From contig DFYO01000008.1 of assembly GCA_002381865.1 (NCBI GenBank), forward strand, positions 1 through 30,569: 30,569 nt of DNA. The letters run 5' to 3'. Positions 1-8,030 of the stretch are shown in pieces (within the stretch, counting starts at the first letter, position 1; every line of letters starts with the position of its first letter). The stretch is from Clostridiales bacterium UBA4080. Lineage in GTDB: Bacteria; Bacillota; Clostridia; Lachnospirales; Vallitaleaceae. Made by a program: the position numbers and the translations under genes. A model generated the notes under the pieces. It ran no database searches. It was not told the origin of the DNA and saw only the letters and a list, made by a program, of their open reading frames with translations.

Positions 1-1
1 G

Positions 2-166
2 TTTATGCAAGTGTCAAAGACCCGTGTAATTCAAAGCACCTATCCAAGTATTTTTGTAGTCAAGGTTCAAAACGAACAAACGGATTCATTTAGAAATGTA
101 TCCTTTAGTTATACAGATATTATAACTAATAATGTTGAACTATCTTTGTTTCCAGAAACTGAATAA
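2..166 (+). CDS. 3' end of an unidentified protein (partial)
   Basis: The window opens inside a reading frame (frame 2) that runs 54 codons to TAA at 164-166. The visible tail has alternating hydrophobic and polar residues (for example SIFVVKVQN and VSFSYTDI), as in a beta-rich domain, and ends in LFPETE. No catalytic motif is visible, so I do not assign a family. It is supported as coding by the open frame, compatible codon use, and a rho-independent terminator 12 bases after the stop. It is the last gene of the unit upstream of ispE, which has its own promoter. Confidence 0.55.
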   Translation, partial: FMQVSKTRVIQSTYPSIFVVKVQNEQTDSFRNVSFSYTDIITNNVELSLFPETE

Positions 167-178
167 GAATTCTTTTAT

Positions 179-207
179 AAGCCAAGAAAATAATCTTGGT
201 TTTTTTG
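179..207 (+). terminator. Rho-independent terminator of the upstream gene
   Basis: CCAAGA (182-187) pairs with TCTTGG (194-199), extended by a G-T and two A-T pairs, and is followed by seven Ts. It lies between the stop at 166 and the ispE promoter at 229, so it separates the two units. Confidence 0.7.
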
Positions 208-228
208 TGTCAAGATATTTTCATTCCC

Positions 229-257
229 TTGATATTTAAAGAGCACTTGTATATAAT
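229..257 (+). promoter_or_regulatory. Sigma-A-type promoter of ispE
   Basis: TTGATA (229-234), a 17-base spacer, then a perfect TATAAT (252-257). Transcription would start near 264, giving a leader of about 35 bases before the ispE start at 299. It sits just after a terminator, as expected for the head of a new unit. Confidence 0.75.
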
Positions 258-298
258 ACAAGGTATACAAAATGCAATATTATATGCGAGGTAGCATA

Positions 299-1180
299 AT
301 GAAGGAAATCAGGCTGAAAGCCAGAGCAAAAATTAATATTTCCCTGGATGTTTTGGGAAAAAGACCGGATGGGTATCATGATTTATCTATGATTATGCAG
401 ACTATCAATCTTTATGACAAGGTAACTCTTAGAATAGGCTCAAAAAAAGCAGCACCAATAGTTTTAAAAACTAATCTTGCTTTTCTGCCAACAGATAGTA
501 AAAATCTGGTTTACAGAGTTGTTGAGTTTATGAAAAACAAATATGAAATTAAAGATAATATATATATAGATTTATTTAAAGTAATTCCGGTGGGAGCTGG
601 ACTTGCAGGAGGAAGTGCAAATGCGGCAGCAGCAATCAAGGCTATGAACAGACTTTTTAATCTAAACCTCCAAGAAGAGGAAATGAAGGAAATAGGCAAA
701 CAATTCGGAGCAGATATTCCGTATTGCATTATGGAGGGAACTATGCTGGCAGAAGGCATTGGAGATATACTTACTCCGCTTTCTAAGTTTCCGGATTGCA
801 GCATAGTGGTTGTAAAACCCTACTTTGGAGTTTCAACAGCCTTTGTGTATAATAATTTAGATTTAGGCAATATAAGAAAAAGACCAGACAATGAATTTTT
901 AAAAGAGGCAATTAAGGAAAAGAATATCAATAAAATATCTGAGAATATGGTTAATGTGCTTGAAGAGGTTACCGTTAAGGAATATCCTATTATTGAAAAA
1001 ATAAAAGAAGCACTGATTAAGCTTGGAGCAGAAGGTGCAATAATGAGTGGCAGCGGTTCTGCGGTATTTGGAATATTTGAAAACAAGGAAAAAGCAAAAA
1101 TTGCGGCGATAAGTATGAAAAAACAGAAATACGTTAAATTTGCAAACGCAACAACAGTTTATAACCGAGAAAGGGGATGA
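299..1180 (+). CDS. ispE: 4-diphosphocytidyl-2-C-methyl-D-erythritol kinase
   Basis: GHMP-superfamily kinase of the cytosolic MEP isoprenoid pathway; it phosphorylates CDP-methylerythritol with ATP. The 293-aa product matches the family length. Visible motifs: the N-terminal RAKINISLDVLGKRPDGYHD with Lys11; the glycine-rich ATP loop PVGAGLAGGSANAAA at about 97-111; Asp139 in FGADIPY, which with Lys11 matches the catalytic Lys/Asp pair of the family; and the C-terminal GHMP motif MSGSGSAVFG at 249-258. I place the start at ATG 299, not the in-frame ATG at 272, because a GCGAGGT ribosome site (286-292) lies 6 bases before it and homologues begin with this MKEI-like segment. The last bases carry the ribosome site of the GntR gene 4 bases downstream, so the two are probably translationally coupled. 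Confidence 0.96.
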   Translation: MKEIRLKARAKINISLDVLGKRPDGYHDLSMIMQTINLYDKVTLRIGSKKAAPIVLKTNLAFLPTDSKNLVYRVVEFMKNKYEIKDNIYIDLFKVIPVGAGLAGGSANAAAAIKAMNRLFNLNLQEEEMKEIGKQFGADIPYCIMEGTMLAEGIGDILTPLSKFPDCSIVVVKPYFGVSTAFVYNNLDLGNIRKRPDNEFLKEAIKEKNINKISENMVNVLEEVTVKEYPIIEKIKEALIKLGAEGAIMSGSGSAVFGIFENKEKAKIAAISMKKQKYVKFANATTVYNRERG

Positions 1181-1184
1181 ATTC

Positions 1185-1850
1185 ATGGAAGCGAGTTTTA
1201 GTGTAAACGTTAATGAATATTTGCCTTTAAGGGATGTTGTATTTAATACCCTGAGAGAAGCGATTCTTAAGGGAGAGCTTCCGCCAGGAGAGAGACTTAT
1301 GGAAAAAACTCTGGCTGAAAGAATTGGTGTAAGCAGAACCCCTATTAGAGAAGCTATAAGAAAGCTTGAGCTTGAGGGGCTTGTTACAATGGTGCCAAGG
1401 AAGGGAGCAGAGGTGGCAAAAATAAGTGAAAAGGATATTAGGGATTTGTTAGAAATAAGGGCAACCCTAGAGGCCTTGGCAGTAAAGCTTGCCTGTAAAA
1501 AAATAGATGCTGAGGGAATACAGCGACTTGATTTTTTAAAGGATGAATTTATAAAGGCAGCAAAAAAAAGAGATGTTGAGCTTATTATAAAAAAAGATGT
1601 TGAATTTCATGATTCTATTTTTAATGCATCTGGGAATGAAAAGCTGATACATATATTAAATAATTTAAGAGAGCAGATTTATCGTTTTAGAGTAAAATAT
1701 ATTCAGGAAATGACAGATTTTCAAGTGCTTATTGATGAGCATGAGGAAATAGTAGAGTCTGTAAAAAGTGGAAATATCCAGAAAGCTGAGGAAATTGCAA
1801 TCAAGCATATTTCTAATCAGGAGAAAGCTGTAGTTAATATGCTGGATTAA
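1185..1850 (+). CDS. GntR-family transcriptional regulator (FadR/FCD subfamily)
   Basis: DNA-binding repressor or activator of 221 aa, the normal length for FCD regulators. The N-terminal winged helix covers about 12-80, with the recognition region LAERIGVSRTPIREAIRKLE at 43-62. The C-terminal all-helical FCD ligand domain covers about 85-215. It keeps the usual metal ligands: Asp138 and His142 (DVEFHDSIF), His186 (DEHEEIV) and His208 (AIKHI), so it likely binds a carboxylic acid ligand through a metal. The start is ATG 1185, because AAGGGG (1171-1176, inside the end of ispE) is correctly spaced; the longer frame from 1140 lies wholly within ispE. It is co-transcribed with ispE. The ligand and target genes cannot be told from the sequence. 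Confidence 0.9.
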   Translation: MEASFSVNVNEYLPLRDVVFNTLREAILKGELPPGERLMEKTLAERIGVSRTPIREAIRKLELEGLVTMVPRKGAEVAKISEKDIRDLLEIRATLEALAVKLACKKIDAEGIQRLDFLKDEFIKAAKKRDVELIIKKDVEFHDSIFNASGNEKLIHILNNLREQIYRFRVKYIQEMTDFQVLIDEHEEIVESVKSGNIQKAEEIAIKHISNQEKAVVNMLD

Positions 1851-1898
1851 TAAAAAAATACAATTTAGAGCTAATCGGCGCGAATAAAATAATTGATA

Positions 1899-1927
1899 TT
1901 GGATTTATAAAAACAACAGATTATAAT
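1899..1927 (+). promoter_or_regulatory. Probable promoter of murI
   Basis: TTGGAT (1899-1904), a 17-base spacer and TATAAT (1922-1927), about 25 bases before the murI start. A TTGATA at 1893 is too far from the -10 (23 bases). It gives murI and the following gene a promoter separate from ispE-gntR. Confidence 0.55.
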
Positions 1928-1951
1928 ATTTTAGACTAGGAAGGAAATAAA

Positions 1952-2755
1952 ATGGATAACAGACCCATTGGAGTTTTTGATTCAGGCTTCGGAGGACTTA
2001 CAGTAGCAAAGGGAATTATGAAGCAGCTGAAAAACGAGAAAATAATTTATTTTGGAGACACAGCAAGAGTGCCCTATGGAAGCAAATCAAAGGACACGAT
2101 AATAAAATATTCAAATCAGATAATTAGATTTTTACTAACAAAGGATGTAAAAGCCATTGTTATTGCCTGTGGTACGGCAAGTGCAATGGCTCTTGATACG
2201 GTCAGGGAAAATTATGATATTCCTATTATCGGAATTGTAAGACCAGCAGCAGTTTCTGCAGTAAATAAAACCAAGAATAAGAGAATAGGCATTATAGCTA
2301 CTGAGGGAACGGTAAGAAGCGGAAGCTATGATGCAGTAATAAAAGAACAGACAGAGGATGTTCAGGTGTTTTCGACAGCTTGCCCGCTTTTTGTTCCGCT
2401 TGTAGAAGAGGGATGGGCTGAGGATAAGGTTACATATATGGTTGCACAAAGATATCTTGAAAATCTTTCTGACAAGGCTATAGACACCTTGGTTTTAGGC
2501 TGTACACATTATCCTTTGCTTAAAAAGACAATCGGAACAATTATGGGAGAAGAAGTTACGCTGATAAATCCTGCAAATGAAACTGCATTGGTGTTAGAAA
2601 AGCTCCTTAACTCAAAGGATATGATGCATCAGGAACAGATACCTGAGCATGAATTTTATGTAAGCGATTTGGCAGAAAAATTTGAAGGCTTTGCAAAACA
2701 GATTATTAAAACCTCAACACTGCCCGTAAAACAAATAAATATTGAAAATTACTAA
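1952..2755 (+). CDS. murI: Glutamate racemase
   Basis: Cofactor-independent racemase that makes D-glutamate for peptidoglycan precursors in the cytoplasm. The 267-aa length is typical. Visible motifs: PIGVFDSGFGGLTV with Asp10/Ser11; YFGDTARVPYG at 33-43; the first catalytic cysteine, Cys73, in IACGTASA; and the second, Cys184, in LGCTHYPLL, followed by the conserved Thr185/His186. The strong site AGGAAGG lies 7 bases before the ATG. One oddity is that residue 74, after the first catalytic cysteine, is Gly where the textbook motif is ACNTA. The DUF1934 gene follows after 11 bases, so they form an operon. Confidence 0.95.
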   Translation: MDNRPIGVFDSGFGGLTVAKGIMKQLKNEKIIYFGDTARVPYGSKSKDTIIKYSNQIIRFLLTKDVKAIVIACGTASAMALDTVRENYDIPIIGIVRPAAVSAVNKTKNKRIGIIATEGTVRSGSYDAVIKEQTEDVQVFSTACPLFVPLVEEGWAEDKVTYMVAQRYLENLSDKAIDTLVLGCTHYPLLKKTIGTIMGEEVTLINPANETALVLEKLLNSKDMMHQEQIPEHEFYVSDLAEKFEGFAKQIIKTSTLPVKQINIENY

Positions 2756-2766
2756 GAGAGAAAAAG

Positions 2767-3189
2767 ATGAAAAAAAACATATTAATTACAATAAAAGGTA
2801 TGCAAGGAAATACAATTAATGCTGAAGATATTGAGATGAAAACGACAGGAACAATATATGAAAAAAACGGAAAATTTTATATTCAATATACAGATACTGC
2901 ACTAGATAGTGAAACTGAAACAAAAACCACAGTTAAGGTTCAGCCAGGGAAGGTATCGGTTTCAAGGTTTGGGGGAGCCAATACCCACATGATATTTGAA
3001 GAAGGAGTAACGCATTTTACCCCTTATGAAACACCCTTTGGAATTTTTGAGATTATGACGCACACAGAGCAAATTGAGTATAGCTTAGACAAGGAAGAGT
3101 TATGGTTGGATTTGAAATATATTCTTGAGGTTAATAAGGTTTCTACTGGAATGGCAAATTTCTCATTAAAAGGAAAAGTGATAGATTAA
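2767..3189 (+). CDS. DUF1934 (YwiB-like) beta-barrel protein
   Basis: Cytosolic protein of 140 aa resembling the DUF1934/YwiB family (about 140 aa, calycin-like beta-barrel) across its length. The recognisable features are the opening ILITIKGMQ, the central FYIQYTDTALDSETETKTTVK, a block centred on VSRFGGANTHMIFEEG and the TPYETPFGIFEIMT block at about 87-100. There are no catalytic residues or export signals, and the function of the family is not established. It follows murI by 11 bases with an AGAGAG-type ribosome site and is most likely co-transcribed with it. Confidence 0.85.
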   Translation: MKKNILITIKGMQGNTINAEDIEMKTTGTIYEKNGKFYIQYTDTALDSETETKTTVKVQPGKVSVSRFGGANTHMIFEEGVTHFTPYETPFGIFEIMTHTEQIEYSLDKEELWLDLKYILEVNKVSTGMANFSLKGKVID

Positions 3190-3193
3190 AAGC

Positions 3194-3210
3194 TGTAACA
3201 GAATTGTAAA
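3194..3210 (+). promoter_or_regulatory. WalR-like direct repeat before the SLH genes
   Basis: TGTAAC (3194-3199), five bases, TGTAAA (3205-3210). This fits the published WalR (YycF) box TGTWAH-N5-TGTWAH of Firmicutes. A weak promoter, TTGTAA (3204-3209) with TATAGT (3229-3234) at a long 19-base spacing, overlaps the second half-site. The genes downstream encode envelope proteins, which suits WalR control, but this rests on a short degenerate motif. Confidence 0.4.
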
Positions 3211-3287
3211 TCAATAAATCTAAGATTCTATAGTTTATCTGCCGAAATATGATTGTAAGAGAAGAAATTACGGAGATGGTGACTGAT

Positions 3288-6248
3288 ATGAAAAAACAAA
3301 TTATTACAGCAATTTGCATACTTACAATACTAGCACAGGGCTTTGTAACAGCCTATGGAGCTATTGACGGCACAATTTTATCAGAAACAATAACAAACAC
3401 CTATTTGGCAAAAGAAGTAGGTGTTTCTGTAATTGATAATATCAGATTTACCGATATTGCTGCTAATAACTGGGCTAAGGAACCTGTTTCAAGATTAGGA
3501 GCACTAGATATTGTCAAGGGATATAACAATGCATACAGTCCTTCAGGTCGAGTAACTAAGGAAGAGGCACTTGCAATGCTAATAAGATTAATTGGCAGAG
3601 AGCAGGATGCAGTGTTAGCAGCAGAAAATATGGCAGCTAATGCAGAGGGAGAAACAGTTACAGAAAGCTGGTCAAAGGGATATATGCAGATTGCAAATCA
3701 AATGGGTCTTATTACAGCGGCAGATTATAGAGATTCTATTCAGGAGGATCAGCAAGCACTTGAGGAAACAGCCTTTAGAAAACAAAGTACAGTTTCAAGA
3801 GAACAGCTTGCAAAATGGCTGGTTCAAGCTGTTTCTACAATCAATCCAGAACAGCTTCAGCCGGAGTATACTCAGCAGGCGATTTTTCAGTACACTGACT
3901 GGAGAAATATGGGAGCAGAGTTCACACCATATATAGAGGTGCTATCTAGGAAGAAAATAATGGTTGGAAGCGGGGGAACTTTTTTACCTAAAAGCTCTCT
4001 TACAAGAGCTGAGCTTGCACAGGTAATAAAAAATATGGATTCGGTTTTGTATCAGTCTATGAATATTGAACAAAAAGCTGGTGTTGTAGGTGCAATATTG
4101 GAGGACACAGTAAACAATCCTCTTTCAGGCACTGCAAAGAAAAATTTTCTGGTAAGGAATAATACAGGAAATGTAGATAAGCTGGTTTATGAATATAACA
4201 GAAATACAGCTAATCAAGTTTCTACTAAGGATGCACCAGTATTTCAGTATGGTCAGATAAGGGGGATGCAGTCTTTAGAGGAAGGCGACGAAATTGAGTA
4301 CTTAGTTGACAAAGATACCAATGAAATACTATATATAAAGAATAATGGGACAACTGTTCCCAAAAGCGTAACGGGAATTCTTCAGCCGATTAATTCGCTT
4401 GAAGAGGGACTAATAAGTGTTAAAACAACTACAGGAGCAGTGTTTTCCTATCCGCTTAGAGACGGTCTTTTTGATTTAACTCAGCAGGTTATAGTTATTG
4501 GAAAGGATACTATAAAACTTGAAAACGCACCAGTAAACAGCAAGGTTACGCTGACTATTAAAAATAATATTGTGGTTAACATTGAGCATATTGGAAATAA
4601 TACAGTATATTCTGAAATAAGTGGGATTGTTAAGGAGAACAACCCTGAATTTTCTTATATCACAATTATAGATTGGAATGGAAATGAGATTACTAAAAGC
4701 TATCAAAAATCTTCTTTACTAGTAGAAAAACAGAATTATTATGATGAATCAGACGAAATTGGTTATATTGATGAAATGTTTCCAGAATATAGCTTTGACG
4801 GAAGAGATGCCTTTGCTGAAGACATTGAAGCAGGAGATATAGTTCACATGAGAATTGACACTCAGAACAGAGATTATGTAACAATGATTAGTGCTAAAAC
4901 AAACTATATTGCCAGGCATGGAACTATTAGAGATATAGCCTATAAAGGTGCAGAGGGTGCCAGTGTTGTAGTGGTTAATGACGATGGCTCGGTGGGAAGC
5001 TTTAATCTTGAATCGACAACTCCGATATTAAAGGGAGGAAAAAATGTTGGCATATTGAACCTGATAGCAGGCGATAGCGTGAGAATGCTTATTAATCAGG
5101 CAGTATTACAGCCGGGAACACTTAAAGAAACGGTCAAGGAAATGGTAATAGACGTTCAAACAAGTAATTATGCTAATGTTTATAAGGGGCAGCTAGGCAT
5201 TATTAATAATACCCAGCAGACGCTTTCAATTTATAATACGTATAATTTGTCAAATACAGGCTGGAGTAATTATCAAGCAGCAAAGTCGCTGGATATTTCA
5301 GGAAGAGATATAGAGTATTATCAAGACGGCAAAAGGATTTCTTTAGATTATGCAGCCAAATATTTAACGAATGAGGATACTGAGGCATATATAGTAACCT
5401 CTGATTATTATGGAGCTGAAAAGGTGGAAAAGGTTACCTTTAGAAGTGGAAGAGATTCCGTTCTCTCACCTTCAAATATTACCTATTCTAATGGAATTGA
5501 TAAGCTTGCTTTGCTAACCCAGGGAGGTACTATTGGAATGGACCTTGGTACAATTGTTATAAAGAATGGGAAAATTTTGCAGGCAGGAAATGTTGTAGCT
5601 CCGGATTATGCACAAATTGTTCTTAATGGTGGAGCAAAGGCTGCGATTATAAATATCAAGGCTGAGCCTAACAATGATGCAGTTTCAGTATTTAGGGGCA
5701 GGATACAGTCAGTTGAGGATGGACAAAGCTTCCAGGTTCAATCTCATGCAGTATTGCTTGCTATGGAATGGATTTATTCACCGATACCAAGAATTTTTGA
5801 AATAGATTACAATACCAGAGTTATTACTGAGGAAGGGCTTATTGGCTTAGAGGAATTTATTGATTACTCTGAGCTCTCAAAGGTGGATGAGGTCTATACA
5901 ATTATTGCAGAAGGAACCAAGGCTTCCTACCTTGTTCAGAATCCTTATGCCAAGGAAGGCGTAAAGGGTGAGATATATACCTCTGATAACGGAAAGGCAA
6001 TGATAAAGGATGTTACGGTTTATTCGAGTGAGGATAAAAAATGGTCACTGTTAAGCTTAACAAACAGCTATGCAGAAATTTTATTTGAAGAAAATACCGT
6101 TATTTTGAAAAACAATAAGGTAATATCACCTGGTGAGCTGGAAAAGGGTGATGTGATAAGAGTAATGACTACAGAGGATTTAGCAGAAAAGCTTATGCTT
6201 ACACAGGATAGAACGGTAAGCGGAGCAATAGTATTTGTAGAAAAATAA
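3288..6248 (+). CDS. Large exported S-layer-homology (SLH) protein
   Basis: Predicted cell-wall-bound surface protein of 986 aa. It starts with a signal peptide (MKKQIITAIC, hydrophobic core, cleavage near residue 25). Three SLH units follow directly: about 53-103 (FTDIAANNWAKEPVSRLG), a divergent one at about 127-183, and about 200-250 (YTDWRNMG...SLTRAELAQVI). They should bind pyruvylated secondary wall polymer. Residues 260-986 are beta-rich, with repeated short modules of the kind 'GD.I...D' (for example EAGDIVHMRID, LIAGDSVRMLI, LEKGDVIRVMT), and I recognise no enzymatic domain. ATG 3288 is chosen because the signal peptide begins there and GGTGA lies 5 bases upstream; in-frame ATGs at 3249 and 3276 would add a charged leader. 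A second SLH gene follows after 13 bases. Confidence 0.88.
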   Translation: MKKQIITAICILTILAQGFVTAYGAIDGTILSETITNTYLAKEVGVSVIDNIRFTDIAANNWAKEPVSRLGALDIVKGYNNAYSPSGRVTKEEALAMLIRLIGREQDAVLAAENMAANAEGETVTESWSKGYMQIANQMGLITAADYRDSIQEDQQALEETAFRKQSTVSREQLAKWLVQAVSTINPEQLQPEYTQQAIFQYTDWRNMGAEFTPYIEVLSRKKIMVGSGGTFLPKSSLTRAELAQVIKNMDSVLYQSMNIEQKAGVVGAILEDTVNNPLSGTAKKNFLVRNNTGNVDKLVYEYNRNTANQVSTKDAPVFQYGQIRGMQSLEEGDEIEYLVDKDTNEILYIKNNGTTVPKSVTGILQPINSLEEGLISVKTTTGAVFSYPLRDGLFDLTQQVIVIGKDTIKLENAPVNSKVTLTIKNNIVVNIEHIGNNTVYSEISGIVKENNPEFSYITIIDWNGNEITKSYQKSSLLVEKQNYYDESDEIGYIDEMFPEYSFDGRDAFAEDIEAGDIVHMRIDTQNRDYVTMISAKTNYIARHGTIRDIAYKGAEGASVVVVNDDGSVGSFNLESTTPILKGGKNVGILNLIAGDSVRMLINQAVLQPGTLKETVKEMVIDVQTSNYANVYKGQLGIINNTQQTLSIYNTYNLSNTGWSNYQAAKSLDISGRDIEYYQDGKRISLDYAAKYLTNEDTEAYIVTSDYYGAEKVEKVTFRSGRDSVLSPSNITYSNGIDKLALLTQGGTIGMDLGTIVIKNGKILQAGNVVAPDYAQIVLNGGAKAAIINIKAEPNNDAVSVFRGRIQSVEDGQSFQVQSHAVLLAMEWIYSPIPRIFEIDYNTRVITEEGLIGLEEFIDYSELSKVDEVYTIIAEGTKASYLVQNPYAKEGVKGEIYTSDNGKAMIKDVTVYSSEDKKWSLLSLTNSYAEILFEENTVILKNNKVISPGELEKGDVIRVMTTEDLAEKLMLTQDRTVSGAIVFVEK

Positions 6249-6261
6249 TGAGGTGATATTT

Positions 6262-7764
6262 ATGAAAAAATCAGTTTTATTCGGGGTTTTATTAGCATTA
6301 ATATTTAGCTTTAACAGTGTAGCCTTTGCTGATGACGGTGGGGTAATGGGAACATTTGGAGGAATTTCTGAGGGAACCAATCTGCCTTATACTATGGATA
6401 AGTATGTGGACTCGAAAATTAAAGCACAAACAGTATTTGCATATAAGGAGATGGTTTTTTTATCAGGTAAGCCCGTTGAGTGTACCGGAACAATAACTGT
6501 TGTTAAGGGAGCGCCGGATTACTTGAAATCACCTACAGGAACCTATACAGAAAAGTATACAATAGATGCACAAAGTGTTGATGGCAATACGGTTATTGAC
6601 AGAGTGCTTAATCTTACGACTGCCTATAGAGTTGTTGAGGGAGATTTTAAAAGACAGATAGTCAGAAACTCTCAGGTTACAAGATGGAATGAAACTATAA
6701 CCTCTGAGGGAGTAGATTATTCTTTAAATGAAGCAGCATCAACCTTTTCAAAGTCCTCAATGGAGGATTTAACTCCAGGAGTGAGCTATTATGATACTAC
6801 GGTTTCTTATCATGCAGAATATGATGTGGATGGAGCACTTCCTATAGTTGTTATTAGTGATGGTAATATATATGGCTTTTCACAGCCATGGTCAAAGGTA
6901 GAAGCTCAAACCCTTAGAATGGAAATATCAAAAGACGGAGGAGCTGATTTTGATACTATTGTAGAGCTCAAGCCTTTTATGGAGGCAAAAAAAACAATGT
7001 ATTATAATGAAGCAAACCCATACCCGATAAGCTTTGGGGGGACATTTAACCAAAGGCTTGAGAGAGAGGCAACTCTTTCATATCGCATACTGGCTTCAAA
7101 GCAGGCATTAACAAGCAGTGAAAAAAGCGGAACTAGAATTATTTCTCCTGCAAAGGAAATTGAAAAGCTTCCTATTCCAGAAAATCTTGATTTTCTTATA
7201 GGGCACTGGGCAGAAGAGGATATTAAGAAAATGTATAGTCTGGAGATATTTGATGACCTTCCAAATGAAGGAATGCAGTTTCAAGCAATGCAGAGAGGGA
7301 ATTTTGTAAAAGCGCTTTGTCTTGCAATGAATATTAGTACAGAAAAATATGAAAAAATAACAAGAACCTCACCGGTAGTATTTGGAGATGTGCCAACAAA
7401 CCATCCTTTATACAAGTATATAATGGCAGCCTATGATGCTAAACTGATAAAAGGAAATGGGGAGCAATTTGGCGTGGATGTTCCAATTAACCGACAGGAG
7501 GCCTTTACAATTTATATAAGAGTAATCGGACTGGAAAGATTAGGTGTTTCTAATAGTCCACAGACACCCTTTGTAGATGATGCAAAAATTGCCTCTTGGG
7601 CAAAAAAAGAAATTATGGCAGGTTATAAGCTTGGGATAATAAAAGGTAATACAGATGGCAAGCTTCTTCCTACACAATGGATTTCAAAGGCAGAGGCGGC
7701 AGCAATTATCAACAGATTGATTGGCTATCTGAGAGAAGAAATAGCAGTTGACTACAGATATTAA
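6262..7764 (+). CDS. Exported protein with C-terminal SLH domains
   Basis: Predicted wall-associated protein of 500 aa. The signal peptide is MKKSVLFGVLLALIFSFNSV with cleavage near AFA at 21-23. Residues 30-300 are a beta-rich domain I do not recognise. Three C-terminal SLH units follow at about 310-355 (IGHWAEEDIKKM), 371-420 (FGDVPTNHPLYKYI) and 430-490 (FVDDAKIASWAKKEIMAGYK, ending in an AEAAAIINRLIG helix). The placement of SLH domains is the mirror image of the preceding gene. The start is ATG 6262 with GAGGTGA 6 bases upstream; a GTG at 6253 lies inside that ribosome site. It is in one operon with the larger SLH gene, so the pair may be secreted together. Confidence 0.87.
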   Translation: MKKSVLFGVLLALIFSFNSVAFADDGGVMGTFGGISEGTNLPYTMDKYVDSKIKAQTVFAYKEMVFLSGKPVECTGTITVVKGAPDYLKSPTGTYTEKYTIDAQSVDGNTVIDRVLNLTTAYRVVEGDFKRQIVRNSQVTRWNETITSEGVDYSLNEAASTFSKSSMEDLTPGVSYYDTTVSYHAEYDVDGALPIVVISDGNIYGFSQPWSKVEAQTLRMEISKDGGADFDTIVELKPFMEAKKTMYYNEANPYPISFGGTFNQRLEREATLSYRILASKQALTSSEKSGTRIISPAKEIEKLPIPENLDFLIGHWAEEDIKKMYSLEIFDDLPNEGMQFQAMQRGNFVKALCLAMNISTEKYEKITRTSPVVFGDVPTNHPLYKYIMAAYDAKLIKGNGEQFGVDVPINRQEAFTIYIRVIGLERLGVSNSPQTPFVDDAKIASWAKKEIMAGYKLGIIKGNTDGKLLPTQWISKAEAAAIINRLIGYLREEIAVDYRY

Positions 7765-7842
7765 TGAGTATACTTTGATGTTTGTTGAAAATATAACATA
7801 ATAAAACTGTAACACAATAAATATCAAACAAGATATTTTATA

Positions 7843-7851
7843 TGGTATAAT
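7843..7851 (+). promoter_or_regulatory. Extended -10 promoter of the S41 protease gene
   Basis: TG-G-TATAAT (7843-7851) is a perfect extended -10 element; no good -35 lies 17 bases upstream (ATCAAA). Transcription would start near 7858, leaving a leader of about 170 bases before the TTG start at 8031. Confidence 0.6.
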
Positions 7852-7860
7852 TTAACCAAT

Positions 7861-7980
7861 GAAGTAAGTTTGCTGCTTCTTTACGAGGAGAACTTGCTTC
7901 AAAAATTTGTGGGTACTTAAGTATTCAATAATGGCAAAGGGCTAGCTCTTAGACTTGGGCTTGTAGAAAGCCCAAAAGAA
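7861..7980 (+). promoter_or_regulatory. Structured 5' leader of the S41 protease gene (unclassified)
   Basis: The leader holds a 10-bp stem (7861-7870 with 7891-7900, one G-T pair) with a 20-base loop, and a second stem (7955-7962 with 7968-7975). The AGCCC of the second stem (7969-7973) can also pair with an earlier GGGCT (7939-7943), giving two mutually exclusive folds. No poly-T follows, so it is not a plain terminator. I could not match it to the c-di-GMP-I, c-di-AMP, T-box, lysine or other riboswitch consensus that I know. Confidence 0.4.
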
Positions 7981-8030
7981 GAATGCTTTTTGTCCGTAGC
8001 AATAAAAATATAATTAACGGAGGGAATAAA

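Noticed and set aside
1202..1215. Near-match to a CcpA cre site (TGTAAACGTTAATG)
   Set aside because: The last two positions break the consensus and it lies inside the first codons of the GntR gene.
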